From Pseudomonas sp. LS.1a (lineage in GTDB: Bacteria > Pseudomonadota > Gammaproteobacteria > Pseudomonadales > Pseudomonadaceae), in assembly GCF_022533585.1 (NCBI RefSeq), contig NZ_CP092827.1, forward strand, positions 591,001 through 655,000: a stretch of 64,000 bases of DNA, in the 5' to 3' direction. Made by a program: the position numbers and the translations under genes. How positions within the stretch are numbered: position 1 is the stretch's first letter; each line of letters opens with the position of its first letter. The notes below the pieces were generated by a model. The model made no database searches. It was not told the origin of the DNA and was given only the letters and a program-made list of their open reading frames with translations. Shown here piece after piece: positions 10,376 through 19,311 of the stretch.

Positions 10376-11353
10376 TCAGGGGTAGGCGACGTAGACGTCG
10401 GTGAGCAGGTCGGCGGGCTGTGGCTTGGGATCGGACTTGGCGCGGCGCACAGCGTCTTCGATCAGGTCTTCGACGCGGGCGTCGATGGCGTCCAGTTGCG
10501 CAGCCGTGAGCAGGCCGGCGCGGGTGGTCTTGTTGCGGAACTGCATGAGGCAGTCGCGGGATTCGCGCAGGTTCTTCACTTCATCGGGGGCGCGGTAGGT
10601 TTGTGCATCGCCTTCGAAATGGCCGTAGTAGCGGCTGAGCTTGACCTCGATCAGCGATGGGCCTTGCCCGGAACGTGCGCGCTCGATGGCAGCACCGGCG
10701 GCCTCGTACACGGCAAAGAAGTCGAAACCGTCGATGGTGACGCCGGGCATGCCGAAACCGGCAGCGCGGTCGGCGATGTGGTCGCAGGCCACCGACCAGG
10801 TCGAGGCGGTGGCTTCGGCGTAGCCGTTGTTCTCGGCCACGAAGATGCACGGCAGGTTCATGATCGATGCCATGTTCATGGCCTCGAACACGGCACCTTC
10901 GTTGGAAGCGCCATCGCCGAAGAATGCCACCGACACATCGTCGTTGCCCTTGATCTTGGCCGCCAACGCGGCGCCGGCCACCAAGGGGGCACCGGCACCG
11001 ACGATGCCGTTGGCGCCGAGCATGCCTTTTTCCAGGTCGGCGATGTGCATCGAGCCGCCTTTACCGCCGCAAACGCCGGTCTTCTTGCCGTAGATCTCGG
11101 CCATCATGCCGTACACGTCGACCCCCTTGGCGATGCAGTGGCCATGGCCGCGGTGGGTCGAGGCGATGCAGTCGCTGTCGCGCAGGTGGGCCATGACCCC
11201 GGCAGCGGAAGCCTCTTCGCCGGCATACAGATGGACGAAGCCGGGGATCTCGCCGGTGGCGAACTCCACGTGCAGGCGCTCCTCGAAGGCGCGGATGGTG
11301 CGCATCACTTCATAGGCATGCAGCAATTGTTCGGTACTGAGTTGATTGGACAT
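10376..11353 (-). CDS. acoA: Acetoin dehydrogenase E1 alpha subunit
   Basis: A 325-residue ThDP-binding E1 alpha subunit that pairs with AcoB. The ThDP/Mg motif is FFGDGASNEGAVFEAMNMA followed by FVAENNGYA (the GDG...N pattern). The active-site HRGHGHCIAKG and the phosphate-loop GKGGSMH are present. The start at 11353 (MSNQLSTEQLLHAYEVM) is chosen over a longer reading: AGAACAAC precedes it, it matches the family length, and the extra N-terminal residues overlap the acoX 3' end. The gap to acoX is 22 bp. It belongs to the leftward acoXABC-butanediol dehydrogenase operon under the sigma54 promoter at about 12470. Confidence 0.95.
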   Translation of the reverse strand: MSNQLSTEQLLHAYEVMRTIRAFEERLHVEFATGEIPGFVHLYAGEEASAAGVMAHLRDSDCIASTHRGHGHCIAKGVDVYGMMAEIYGKKTGVCGGKGGSMHIADLEKGMLGANGIVGAGAPLVAGAALAAKIKGNDDVSVAFFGDGASNEGAVFEAMNMASIMNLPCIFVAENNGYAEATASTWSVACDHIADRAAGFGMPGVTIDGFDFFAVYEAAGAAIERARSGQGPSLIEVKLSRYYGHFEGDAQTYRAPDEVKNLRESRDCLMQFRNKTTRAGLLTAAQLDAIDARVEDLIEDAVRRAKSDPKPQPADLLTDVYVAYP

Positions 11354-11375
11354 CTTGTTGTTCTCCAGGGTTGTC

Positions 11376-12431
11376 TCAACACGGGTTTGCAGGGTGCAAC
11401 CGGTGGCCGCGCGGTACGGCCAGCAGGTGATGGCGGGCGGCATGCGCCAGCACGGCCTCGACGTCCACGCTCAATGGGCCTTGGTGGTCGAGGGTGATAG
11501 TGGGGGTATCGCGCTCGGCGAATTCGATTTCGCGTTCGCCGTCCAGCGCCAGCGTGCCGCTGGCCAGGCTCAGGCGGTGGGCGACGCCGGGCGTCAGTGG
11601 GCCGCTGGCGGTGATGCCGCAGCCTTGCAGCAGGCCGGGTGCCAGCGGCGCGAGCAGCGCTTGTTCGGCGCCGGGGTTCAGGCGTACCCAGGCGCCGTGC
11701 GGGTCCTGGCGCGAGACCGGGCACCACAGGCCGCACAGGGCCGAGAGGCCGATGGCATGGGGTTCGGCGAAACAGGCGAAGACTTCGCAAAGGTCCTCGC
11801 TGCGGCTCAGTGCCCGAGCGCCGATGAAACGCTGGGGCGACACCGCCACCTCCACCAGGGCCCATTCGGCAAGCTGCTGCTCGGGCACCTTCACCAGCAG
11901 GCGCTTGTTGCGGCGCAGGCCGATGCTGGCCGGTACCCGGCCGCTGGCAAGCAGGCCGCCGGCCAGGCCGGCGCTGGTGGCCTCGCGCAGTTCGGGGAAA
12001 GCATTGTTGGTGCCGGTGGACAAGGTCAGCAGCGGTACGTCACCGGCCTCGGCGGCCACTGCCTTGTGGGTGCCGTCGCCGCCGAGCACGGCGATCATCG
12101 CCACGCCTCGCTCGACCATGCGGCGGGTGGCCAGGCGGGTATCGGCAACGGTCTGGGTCAGCGGCAGGTCGAGTATTTCGAGGGCCGGCCAGTGCTGGTC
12201 ACGGGCTGCCGGGCCCTGGCTGGCCTTGAGCACGGCGGCGGCGATGCCGGTCATGTCGCTGGGCAGCAACACCTGGCCGATGCCGGTGGCACCAAAGGCA
12301 GCGAGCAGGCGCTGGATTGCCGAGGCCTTGTCGGTGCTCGAATAGAGCCCGGCGTTGGCGGTCAGGCGGCGCAGGTCGCGGCCAGAGGCAGGGTTGGCAA
12401 CGATCCCGACGGTCGGGGCGGGTAGCGGCAT
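11376..12431 (-). CDS. acoX: AcoX, ATP-NAD kinase-like acetoin catabolism protein
   Basis: A 351-residue protein, first in the acetoin operon. It has a diacylglycerol/NAD-kinase-like fold: N-terminal PTVGIVANPASGRDLRRL and the nucleotide motif AVLGGDGTHKAVAAE, then LTLSTGTNNAFPE. AcoX occurs in acetoin clusters of Ralstonia and Pseudomonas; its biochemical role has not been settled, and NAD-related kinase activity is only inferred from the fold. The ATG at 12431 is about 23 bases downstream of the predicted sigma54 transcription start, which supports this start. It is well conserved with the operon and unlikely to be anything else. Confidence 0.9.
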   Translation of the reverse strand: MPLPAPTVGIVANPASGRDLRRLTANAGLYSSTDKASAIQRLLAAFGATGIGQVLLPSDMTGIAAAVLKASQGPAARDQHWPALEILDLPLTQTVADTRLATRRMVERGVAMIAVLGGDGTHKAVAAEAGDVPLLTLSTGTNNAFPELREATSAGLAGGLLASGRVPASIGLRRNKRLLVKVPEQQLAEWALVEVAVSPQRFIGARALSRSEDLCEVFACFAEPHAIGLSALCGLWCPVSRQDPHGAWVRLNPGAEQALLAPLAPGLLQGCGITASGPLTPGVAHRLSLASGTLALDGEREIEFAERDTPTITLDHQGPLSVDVEAVLAHAARHHLLAVPRGHRLHPANPC

Positions 12432-12465
12432 GGCGCACCTCGTATTCTTGTTTGTCAGGGCAGGA

Positions 12466-12480
12466 GCAAGCGCGGTGCCA
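12466..12480 (-). promoter_or_regulatory. Sigma54 (-24/-12) promoter of the acoXABC-bdh operon
   Basis: On the minus strand TGGCAC, five bases (CGCGC), then TTGC matches the sigma54 consensus TGGCAC-N5-TTGC exactly. It lies 35 bp before the acoX ATG, giving a predicted start near 12454. A divergent sigma54 activator gene (acoR) is next to it, as expected. Confidence 0.85.
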
Positions 12481-12558
12481 GCTTCTTTTGAATTGGCTGA
12501 AGTGCCTGCAATAGAGCGGTTTCATTGCGCCCCGTCAGGTGCTGATGGTTCTGCTGGC

Positions 12559-12617
12559 GAGACGCCCGGTGCCAGCGCTGGGCCGACCTTGCCGAGACGC
12601 TGAGACGCTGCGTCTCA
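12559..12617. promoter_or_regulatory. Probable AcoR upstream activating sites
   Basis: A near-perfect palindrome TGAGACG-CTG-CGTCTCA occupies 12601-12617. Two further GAGACGC half-sites lie at 12594 and 12559. They are 80-150 bp upstream of the sigma54 promoter, the usual distance for enhancer sites of this activator class. Assignment to AcoR is inference from position and symmetry. Confidence 0.6.
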
Positions 12618-12714
12618 AGCCGGCCGGTAATCACGCAGTGCTTGTCGGGGCATGCCCGGAAGCGCTTAATGGCCGGACAACGATAAAAACAGCAACGAGA
12701 ACCGGAGGGCCTGA

Positions 12715-14568
12715 ATGCTTGCCGCGAACTCCCGAGCCCATGTCGACTGCGTCAGCAGGGTGTTGAAGAATGCCGACCGCCTGCCGCAGGCGCCGGTGCC
12801 ACCGCTGATTCTCGATTCATGGCGCCGCTCCATGGAGCTGTACCGCCTCGATCCCGGGTCCCAGCAGGGGCCGCGCATCCTGTCCCAAAGCCTGCTCAAC
12901 GAATGCCGCGAACGCGCCGAACTGTTCCTGCGCATTGCCAGCGATGCCGTGGCCCGCTTGCATGAGCGGGTACGCGGTGCCGACTACTGCGTGTTGCTCA
13001 CCGATGCCCTGGGGCGCACCATCGATTACCGGGTCGAGTCGGCCATCCGCAACGACTGCCGCAAGGCCGGGCTGTACCTGGGCACCTGCTGGTCGGAGGG
13101 CGAGGAGGGCACCTGCGGCGTGGCGGCGGTGTTGACCAGCAAGGCCCCGGTCACGGTGCACAAGCGCGACCACTTCCGCGCTGCGTTCATTGGCCTGACC
13201 TGTACGGCGGCGCCGGTGTTCGACCCGCTGGGCGAGTTGCTGGGCGTCGTGGATGTCTCGGCCCTGCAGTCGCCGGACGACCGCCGCAGCCAGCACCTTA
13301 TCCGCCAATTGGTCGAGCAGACCGCCCGCGAGATCGAAAATGCCTTCTTCATGCACAGCGCCCAGGGCCATTGGGTGATGCGCGCCCATGGCACGCCGGG
13401 TTATGTGGAAAGCCAGCCCGACTACTTGTTGGCCTGGGATGCCGATGGCCGCCTGCAGGCGATCAACAGCCTGGCGCGTCAGCGGTTGGTGGCGCACCTG
13501 GGGCGTTTGCCCGAGCACATTGGCGAGCTGTTCGACATGGACCAGCTGCGCCGTGTGAACGCATCGTCCGCTCAACGCCTGCCGGGCCTGGGTGGGCTAT
13601 ACGGCCGGGTCAGCGCACCCCGCCAGCGCCAGCCTGCGCAGCCGTTGCGTCAGGCCCAGGACGCCCGCATCGAGCAGCACCTGCGGTTGGCCACACGGGT
13701 CAAGGACTGCAACCTGGCGGTGCTGGTGCAAGGCGAGACCGGGGCTGGCAAAGAGGTGTTCGCCCGCCAGCTGCACCAGCAAAGCCTGCGTCGCGATGGC
13801 CCGTTCGTCACCCTGAACTGCGCGGCCATTCCGGAAAGCCTGATCGAGAGCGAGCTGTTCGGCTATGTGGCCGGGGCCTTCACCGGTGCTTCCAGCAAAG
13901 GCATGCAGGGGCTTTTGCAGCAGGCCGATGGCGGCACGCTGTTCCTCGACGAAATCGGTGACATGCCGCTGAACCTGCAAACCCGGTTGCTGCGCGTGCT
14001 GGCCGAGGGTGAAGTGGCGCCGCTGGGCGCGGCGCGGCGGGAGCGGGTGGATATCCAGGTGATTTGCGCGACCCATCGTGATTTGGCGGCGATGGTGGAG
14101 GAGGGGCGTTTTCGTGAGGATTTGTACTTCCGCCTGGCCAATGCCCGGTTCGAGTTGCCGCCGCTGCGCGAGCGTGAGGACCGCCTGGGGCTGATTCACC
14201 AGTTGCTGGCCGAGGAGGCCGAGGCCTGTGGGGTTGAGGTGGTGCTGGCGGATGATGCGCTGCAGGCGCTGCTGGTTTACCGCTGGCCGGGGAATTTGCG
14301 CCAGCTGCGTCAGGTGTTGCGCTATGCCTGTGCGGTGAGTGAGGGCGGGCGGGTGCAGTTGCAGGACCTGCCGCAGGAGGTGCGGGGTGAAGCGGTTGGC
14401 TCGGCTGAAAGCGGGGTGTCGTGCCCGGCGCGGCAGTTGTTGCTGGATGCGCTGATCCGCCATCGCTGGAAGCCGGCCGATGCGGCGCGGGCCCTGGGGA
14501 TATCGCGGGCGACCTTGTACCGGCGGGTTCATGAGCATCACATCGAGATGCCGCGGATGAAGGGGTAG
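12715..14568 (+). CDS. acoR: Acetoin catabolism activator AcoR (sigma54 enhancer-binding protein)
   Basis: A 617-residue sigma54-dependent activator divergent from the acetoin operon it should control. Residues about 70-230 form a GAF-like sensor (GTCWSEGEEGTCGVAAV, FDPLGELLGVVDVSAL), followed by a PAS-like linker. The AAA+ domain has Walker A GETGAGKEVF, the sigma54-contact loop GAFTGA and Walker B GTLFLDEIGDMP with an arginine-rich sensor part. A Fis-type HTH (AARALGISRATLYRRV) ends the protein. The ATG at 12715 has CGGAGGGCCTGA before it, a strong ribosome site. Family knowledge: AcoR responds to acetoin or its breakdown product acetaldehyde. The first gene of the window is a paralogue. 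Very confident. Confidence 0.93.
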   Translation: MLAANSRAHVDCVSRVLKNADRLPQAPVPPLILDSWRRSMELYRLDPGSQQGPRILSQSLLNECRERAELFLRIASDAVARLHERVRGADYCVLLTDALGRTIDYRVESAIRNDCRKAGLYLGTCWSEGEEGTCGVAAVLTSKAPVTVHKRDHFRAAFIGLTCTAAPVFDPLGELLGVVDVSALQSPDDRRSQHLIRQLVEQTAREIENAFFMHSAQGHWVMRAHGTPGYVESQPDYLLAWDADGRLQAINSLARQRLVAHLGRLPEHIGELFDMDQLRRVNASSAQRLPGLGGLYGRVSAPRQRQPAQPLRQAQDARIEQHLRLATRVKDCNLAVLVQGETGAGKEVFARQLHQQSLRRDGPFVTLNCAAIPESLIESELFGYVAGAFTGASSKGMQGLLQQADGGTLFLDEIGDMPLNLQTRLLRVLAEGEVAPLGAARRERVDIQVICATHRDLAAMVEEGRFREDLYFRLANARFELPPLREREDRLGLIHQLLAEEAEACGVEVVLADDALQALLVYRWPGNLRQLRQVLRYACAVSEGGRVQLQDLPQEVRGEAVGSAESGVSCPARQLLLDALIRHRWKPADAARALGISRATLYRRVHEHHIEMPRMKG

Positions 14569-14576
14569 GGTCCTGG

Positions 14577-14701
14577 GGGCGCGTTGCGCCCCTTTCGCGA
14601 CACAAGGCCGCTCCCACAGGTACAGCGTCAACCTTGAGACCTTGCGAAACCCTGTGGGAGCGGCCTTGTGTCGCGATGGGCCGCAAAGCGGCCCCAGGAT
14701 C
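14577..14701. repeat. REP pair (BIME), C-type
   Basis: Inverted copies of the TGTGGGAGCGGCCTTGTGTCGCG type, 45 bp apart, each followed by a locus-specific hairpin (GGGCGCGTTGCGCCC on the left, GGGCCGCAAAGCGGCCC on the right). The pair lies between the convergent ends of acoR and accC. Confidence 0.9.
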
Positions 14702-14711
14702 TCCCAGGCAA

Positions 14712-14740
14712 TAAAAAACCCCGGCACAAGTCCGGGGTTT
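14712..14740 (-). terminator. Intrinsic terminator of accBC
   Basis: AAACCCCGG pairs with CCGGGGTTT across a seven-base loop (14716-14740). Reading leftward it is followed by a T-rich tract (TTTTTTAT). It lies 21 bp after the accC stop. The stem is symmetrical, but the T-run is on the minus strand, so it terminates accC. Confidence 0.85.
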
Positions 14741-14760
14741 CGGTACATCACACTACGCGA

Positions 14761-16116
14761 TCACTCCTGGCTAGCCAGTTTGTGCTCGAGGTAGTGAATG
14801 TTGACGCCGCCTTTGCAGAAACCTTCATCACGCACCAGGTCGCGGTGCAGCGGGATGTTGGTCTTGATGCCGTCGACGACGATCTCGTCCAGGGCATTGC
14901 GCATGCGCGCCATGGCTTCGTCGCGGTCCTTGCCGTAGGTGATCAGCTTGCCGATCAGCGAGTCGTAGTTCGGCGGAACCGAGTAACCGCTGTACAGGTG
15001 CGAGTCCACACGCACGCCGTTGCCGCCCGGGGCGTGGAAGTGCTTCACCTTGCCTGGGCTCGGGATGAACTTCTTCGGGTCTTCGGCGTTGATACGGCAT
15101 TCCAGCGCATGGCCACGGATCACCACGTCTTCCTGGCGGAACGACAGCTTGTTGCCAGCGGCGATGCTCAGCATCTCCTTGACGATGTCGATACCAGTGA
15201 CCATCTCCGAAACCGGGTGCTCAACCTGCACGCGGGTGTTCATCTCGATGAAGTAGAAGCGGCCGTTCTCGTACAGGAACTCGAAAGTACCCGCACCACG
15301 GTAGCCGATCTCGATGCACGCATCGACGCAGCGCTTGAACACTTCCTGACGGGCTTTTTCATCGATGCCCGGGGCTGGCGCTTCTTCCAGCACCTTCTGG
15401 TGGCGGCGCTGCAGCGAGCAGTCACGGTCACCCAGGTGGATGGCGTTGCCCTGGCCGTCGGACAGTACCTGTACTTCCACGTGGCGTGGGTTGGTCAGGA
15501 ACTTCTCCAGGTAGACCATCGGGTTGCCGAAGGCGGCACCGGCTTCGGTACGGGTGAGCTTGGCCGAGGCAATCAGGTCCTCTTCCTTGTGCACCACGCG
15601 CATGCCGCGACCACCACCGCCACCGGCGGCCTTGATGATCACCGGGTAGCCGACGTCACGAGCGATCGCCAGGGCGACCTCTTCGTCTTCCGGCAGCGGG
15701 CCATCGGAGCCCGGCACGGTCGGTACGCCCGACTTGATCATCGCGTCCTTGGCCGAAACCTTGTCGCCCATCAGGCGAATGGTGTCGGCTTTCGGGCCGA
15801 TGAAGGCGAAACCGGATTTTTCCACCTGCTCGGCGAAGTCGGCGTTTTCCGCCAGGAAGCCGTAGCCCGGGTGGATCGCGGTGGCGCCGGTCACTTCGGC
15901 GGCAGCGATGATCGCCGGGATATGCAGGTAGGAATCCTTGGACGATGCAGGGCCGATGCAGACCGACTCGTCTGCCAGGCCCAGGTGCATCAGTTCACGG
16001 TCGGCGGTGGAGTGCACGGCGACGGTCTTGATACCCAGCTCTTTGCAGGCACGCAGGATCCGCAGGGCAATTTCCCCGCGGTTGGCGATCAGGACTTTTT
16101 CGAGCTTCCCAGACAT
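14761..16116 (-). CDS. accC: Biotin carboxylase subunit of acetyl-CoA carboxylase
   Basis: A 451-residue ATP-grasp enzyme that carboxylates the biotin on AccB with bicarbonate and ATP, the first half-reaction of malonyl-CoA synthesis. It starts [21 protein letters not shown], the conserved opening. It has [18 protein letters not shown], the glycine-rich ATP loop [24 protein letters not shown] and the catalytic [18 protein letters not shown]. The start at 16116 is chosen because the MSGKLEK opening is the family N-terminus; the upstream Met lies seven codons earlier. The gene follows accB by 17 bp and ends at an intrinsic terminator. The accBC order is standard in gamma-proteobacteria. Confidence 0.97.
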   Translation of the reverse strand: MSGKLEKVLIANRGEIALRILRACKELGIKTVAVHSTADRELMHLGLADESVCIGPASSKDSYLHIPAIIAAAEVTGATAIHPGYGFLAENADFAEQVEKSGFAFIGPKADTIRLMGDKVSAKDAMIKSGVPTVPGSDGPLPEDEEVALAIARDVGYPVIIKAAGGGGGRGMRVVHKEEDLIASAKLTRTEAGAAFGNPMVYLEKFLTNPRHVEVQVLSDGQGNAIHLGDRDCSLQRRHQKVLEEAPAPGIDEKARQEVFKRCVDACIEIGYRGAGTFEFLYENGRFYFIEMNTRVQVEHPVSEMVTGIDIVKEMLSIAAGNKLSFRQEDVVIRGHALECRINAEDPKKFIPSPGKVKHFHAPGGNGVRVDSHLYSGYSVPPNYDSLIGKLITYGKDRDEAMARMRNALDEIVVDGIKTNIPLHRDLVRDEGFCKGGVNIHYLEHKLASQE

Positions 16117-16133
16117 CGTTGGCTCTCCGCGAT

Positions 16134-16598
16134 TCAAACGATGGTGAACAGCGGCTGGTCGAATTCAACCGGCTGGCCGTCTTCTACCAGGATGGCGTCG
16201 ATGACACCGCCAACATCGGCTTCGATGTGGTTCATCATCTTCATGGCTTCAACGATGCACAGGGTGTCGCCTTTCTTCACGGTCTGGCCAACTTCAGCGA
16301 AGTTCGGCGAGGTCGGCGAAGGCTTGCGGTAGAAGGTACCTACCATCGGCGAGCGGATCACGGTGCCTTTCAGGGCCGGGGCGGCGGCAGCGGCTTCAGC
16401 GGCCGGAGCGGCAGCGGCGGCGACCGGGGCAGCAACAGGGGCAGCGGCTACCGGAGCCGGTGCGAAGTACTGCTGGGCAGCTGGGGTCTTGCTGTGACGG
16501 CTGATACGGACCGACTCTTCGCCTTCCTTGATCTCCAGTTCGTCGATGCCAGACTCTTCCAGCAGCTCGATCAGTTTCTTGACTTTACGGATATCCAT
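16134..16598 (-). CDS. accB: Biotin carboxyl carrier protein of acetyl-CoA carboxylase
   Basis: A 154-residue carrier. The N-terminus [34 protein letters not shown] is the usual short helical-beta segment. Residues about 45-85 are an Ala/Pro-rich flexible linker. The C-terminal biotinyl domain ([12 protein letters not shown] onward) ends with [13 protein letters not shown], where the lysine between two methionines is biotinylated by BirA. It partners with AccC immediately downstream. The 100 bp before it hold a strong hairpin and the palindrome GAAACGTTTC, so expression may be controlled there. Fully secure identification. Confidence 0.97.
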   Translation of the reverse strand: MDIRKVKKLIELLEESGIDELEIKEGEESVRISRHSKTPAAQQYFAPAPVAAAPVAAPVAAAAAPAAEAAAAAPALKGTVIRSPMVGTFYRKPSPTSPNFAEVGQTVKKGDTLCIVEAMKMMNHIEADVGGVIDAILVEDGQPVEFDQPLFTIV

Positions 16599-16668
16599 TA
16601 ATCATCAACTCCCAAAGGTTCGGTCAGGGGGCGAAATACAAAAAAACGTATCTGAAACGTTTCTCTCG

Positions 16669-16694
16669 AACCCTGGCCCACTGAGGCCAGGGTT
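16669..16694 (-). promoter_or_regulatory. Perfect 10-bp stem-loop between aroQ and accB
   Basis: AACCCTGGCC and GGCCAGGGTT form an uninterrupted stem with a six-base loop right after the aroQ stop. Leftward, a T7 run occurs only about 22 bp further on, beyond the palindrome GAAACGTTTC (16654-16663), so it is not a textbook terminator. It may be an aroQ terminator or an accBC leader element. Confidence 0.5.
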
Positions 16695-16698
16695 TTCA

Positions 16699-17154
16699 TC
16701 ATTTGGGCTGTGCGTTGGCAGCCAGTTGTTCCAGCGCGGACTCCAGGGCCAGGCGATAACCGCTGGCGCCCAGGCCGCAGATCACCCCTACGGCAACATC
16801 GGAAAAGTAGGAGTGGTGGCGGAACGGTTCGCGTTTGTGCACGTTGGACAGGTGCACTTCGATGAATGGGATGCTCACCGCAAGCAATGCGTCACGTAAT
16901 GCGACGCTTGTGTGGGTGAAAGCAGCCGGATTGATCAGGATGAAGTCCACACCCTCGTTGCGTGCGGCGTGAATGCGGTCGATCAGTTCGTATTCAGCAT
17001 TGCTCTGCAGGTACTGCAGATGGTGGCCTGCGGCGCGGGCACGTTGCTCCAGGTCCTGGTTGATCTGGGCCAGGGTCACGGCGCCGTAGTGGCCAGGCTC
17101 GCGGGTACCGAGCAGGTTGAGGTTGGGGCCGTGAAGCACCAGTAGCGTTGCCAT
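16699..17154 (-). CDS. aroQ: Type II 3-dehydroquinate dehydratase
   Basis: A 151-residue shikimate-pathway enzyme that dehydrates 3-dehydroquinate; type II enzymes form dodecamers. The opening [20 protein letters not shown] and the following GHYG contain the lid loop with the catalytic Tyr and Arg. [16 protein letters not shown] carries the substrate-binding Asn and His, and [18 protein letters not shown] contributes a conserved His and Arg. The start at 17154 restores the family's normal N-terminus; a much longer upstream reading is rejected. It lies between dsbD and accB on the same strand. A perfect palindrome about 120 bp upstream may be an operator for it. Confidence 0.96.
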   Translation of the reverse strand: MATLLVLHGPNLNLLGTREPGHYGAVTLAQINQDLEQRARAAGHHLQYLQSNAEYELIDRIHAARNEGVDFILINPAAFTHTSVALRDALLAVSIPFIEVHLSNVHKREPFRHHSYFSDVAVGVICGLGASGYRLALESALEQLAANAQPK

Positions 17155-17275
17155 CTGCGGATTCCTTGGATTTGTAGGGCAATTCGACACAGCGCGGCGA
17201 GTGTGCCGTAAAGCGACGGCAAGTGTCCAGTTCCCGGCAATAGCCAGCACGATGTCCGAGGTTCGCGCGAAGTAT

Positions 17276-17301
17276 GTGACCAAATGATTAGGTTTGGTCA
17301 C
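17276..17301. promoter_or_regulatory. Perfect 9-bp inverted repeat upstream of aroQ
   Basis: GTGACCAAA-N8-TTTGGTCAC spans 26 bp in the 179-bp gap between dsbD and aroQ. There is no T-run on either side, so it looks like a dimeric-regulator operator rather than a terminator. The cognate regulator is unknown. Confidence 0.55.
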
Positions 17302-17333
17302 TGATTTCAGGATTTTTCACAGCTCGGGGGAAG

Positions 17334-19106
17334 TTATAGACCGACTTTGTCGCGTACGCGTGTCAGAATTTGCGCAAATTCACCGGCATTTATCTCGCCA
17401 ATGACCCGATCAGCGGTTATTTCGCTACCGTTCGCGGCAAAGAACAACAGGGCAGGAGGGCCGAACAGCTGGTAGCGGTCGAGCAGGCTGCGTTGGTCGG
17501 CATTGCTTTCGGTGATGTCGAAACGCAGCAGTTTGAAGCCGGCCAGCTGTGCTTGCACCTGCGGCGCGGTCAACACCTCGCGCTCGATCACCTTGCAGCT
17601 GATGCACCAGTCGGCGTACCAGTCCAGCAGTACCGGCTGGCCGGCCGCCTTGGCCTGGGCCAGTGCGGCGTCCAGTGCGGCGGGGGTAGTGATGGTCTGC
17701 CAGCTATCCGCCTGCACCGCCGGGCTGTTGCCGGTGGCCACAAGGGTTGCCGGCGGTAGCGGGCGCAGCGGGTCGCCCTGGCCGCTGAGGGCGCCGTACC
17801 AGCAGGCCAGGGCGTACACCAGCAAGGCCAGGCCAAGCAGTTGGGCCAGGCGCTGGCGTGCGGTCTTGACGACGAACTCGAGGGCGCCGAGGAACAGTGC
17901 CACGCCAGCGGCGAGGAACCCGACCAGCAGCAAGGTCATCGGGCCCGGCAACACACGGCTGAGCAAGCCGATGGCCAGGCCCAGCAGCAGGACGCCGATG
18001 GCGTTTTTCACCGTGTTCAGCCAAGGGCCGCTTTTCGGCAGCCAGGCCGCGCCACCGGTGGCCACCAGCAGCAAGGGGGCGCCCATGCCCAGGCCCAGGG
18101 CGAACAGCTTGAGTGCGCCACCCAGGGCATCGCCGCTGGCGCTGATGTACAGCAACGCACCGGCCAGGGGCGCCGACACACATGGCGAAACCAGCAGGCT
18201 GGAGAGCACGCCGAGTATTGCCGCGCCCAGCAGCGAGCCGCCCCGGGTGTGGCTGGCGACATTGTTCAGACGGTTGCTCAAGGCCTGCGGCAGTTTCAGC
18301 TCGAACAGGCCGAACATGGCCAGGGCAAACACCACGAAGAACAGCGCGAAAGGCACCAGCACCCAGGCCGACTGCAGGCGTGCCTGCAGGTTCAGGCCGG
18401 CGCCGAACAGCCCCATGAGGGCACCGAGTACCGCGAAGCTGGCCGCCATCGGCAGCACGTAGGCCAGCGACAGCGCCAGCCCGCGCAGGCCACCGGCCTG
18501 GCCTCGCAGCACCACGCCGGAGAGGATCGGCAGCATCGGCAGCACGCAGGGGGTGAAGGTCAGGCCGACCCCGGCGAGGAAGAACAGCAGCAGCGACTTC
18601 CAGGTCCAGGCGTGTTCAGCGGTGGCCGGGGTGCCTGCGCCGCCTTCGCCATCGATGCTCAGGCGTGCGGTTTCCGGTGGGTAGCACAGGCCTTTGTCGG
18701 CGCAGCCCTGGTAGCCCACCAGCAGGGTGAAGGCACGCGGATCGTTGCGCGGCAGCTCGATATCGAGCACGCCGTGGTACACCTCGACATCGCCGAAGAA
18801 TTCATCGTGCTTGGCCTCGCCCTTGGGGATGTTCGGTGTGCCTAGGGCAATGTCGGCCGGTTCGGTGCGGAACTGGAAGCGGTGGCGGTAGAGGTAGTAG
18901 CCATCGGTGGCGACGAAGCGCAGCTTGATGGTTTGCGCATCGGCCTGCACCAGGTTGAGCTTGAAGGCCTCGTGTACCGGCAGGAAGTCGGCGTTGTTGG
19001 CCAGTGACGCGGCGCCGAGGGTGGCACTGGGGCGGTTGTCGAGCAGGCCTGTGGCGAAGGCAGGGCTGGCCAGCAGCAGGAACAGCAGGAAAAACAGGCG
19101 GCGCAT
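17334..19106 (-). CDS. dsbD: Thiol:disulfide interchange protein DsbD (DipZ)
   Basis: A 590-residue inner-membrane reductase that moves electrons from cytoplasmic thioredoxin to periplasmic DsbC/DsbG and cytochrome-maturation partners. The start at 19106 gives signal peptide MRRLFFLLFLLLASPAFA. The N-terminal alpha domain has the Cys pair GCADKGLC. The central domain has about eight membrane helices with the redox cysteines in FTPCVLPMLPI and VSPCVSAPLAG. The C-terminal gamma domain is thioredoxin-like with WYADWCISCKVIE. All three redox pairs are present, so the protein should be functional. A longer N-terminal reading runs through a REP sequence and is rejected. Confidence 0.95.
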   Translation of the reverse strand: MRRLFFLLFLLLASPAFATGLLDNRPSATLGAASLANNADFLPVHEAFKLNLVQADAQTIKLRFVATDGYYLYRHRFQFRTEPADIALGTPNIPKGEAKHDEFFGDVEVYHGVLDIELPRNDPRAFTLLVGYQGCADKGLCYPPETARLSIDGEGGAGTPATAEHAWTWKSLLLFFLAGVGLTFTPCVLPMLPILSGVVLRGQAGGLRGLALSLAYVLPMAASFAVLGALMGLFGAGLNLQARLQSAWVLVPFALFFVVFALAMFGLFELKLPQALSNRLNNVASHTRGGSLLGAAILGVLSSLLVSPCVSAPLAGALLYISASGDALGGALKLFALGLGMGAPLLLVATGGAAWLPKSGPWLNTVKNAIGVLLLGLAIGLLSRVLPGPMTLLLVGFLAAGVALFLGALEFVVKTARQRLAQLLGLALLVYALACWYGALSGQGDPLRPLPPATLVATGNSPAVQADSWQTITTPAALDAALAQAKAAGQPVLLDWYADWCISCKVIEREVLTAPQVQAQLAGFKLLRFDITESNADQRSLLDRYQLFGPPALLFFAANGSEITADRVIGEINAGEFAQILTRVRDKVGL

Positions 19107-19215
19107 GGCGGACTCGCGAGGTGGAACGTGCTGGGCATGATAGCGGAGTTGGTGCAGGTTGGGGCCATGCTGGCGGAAGGGGCGACACATGGCCGCTGGC
19201 TCATGTGCTGCCTGT

Positions 19216-19306
19216 GCCGGCCTCTTCGCGGGTAAACCCGCTCCCACCTCGAGCGCATAGGCTATCCCTGTGGGAGCGGGTTTACCCGCGAAGAGGCCAG
19301 TACAGG
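19216..19306. repeat. REP pair (BIME), G-type
   Basis: Inverted CTCTTCGCGGGTAAACCCGC and CGGGTTTACCCGCGAAGAGG copies about 25 bp apart, between the start of dsbD and the end of the chemoreceptor gene. Confidence 0.9.
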
Positions 19307-19311
19307 CCAAC

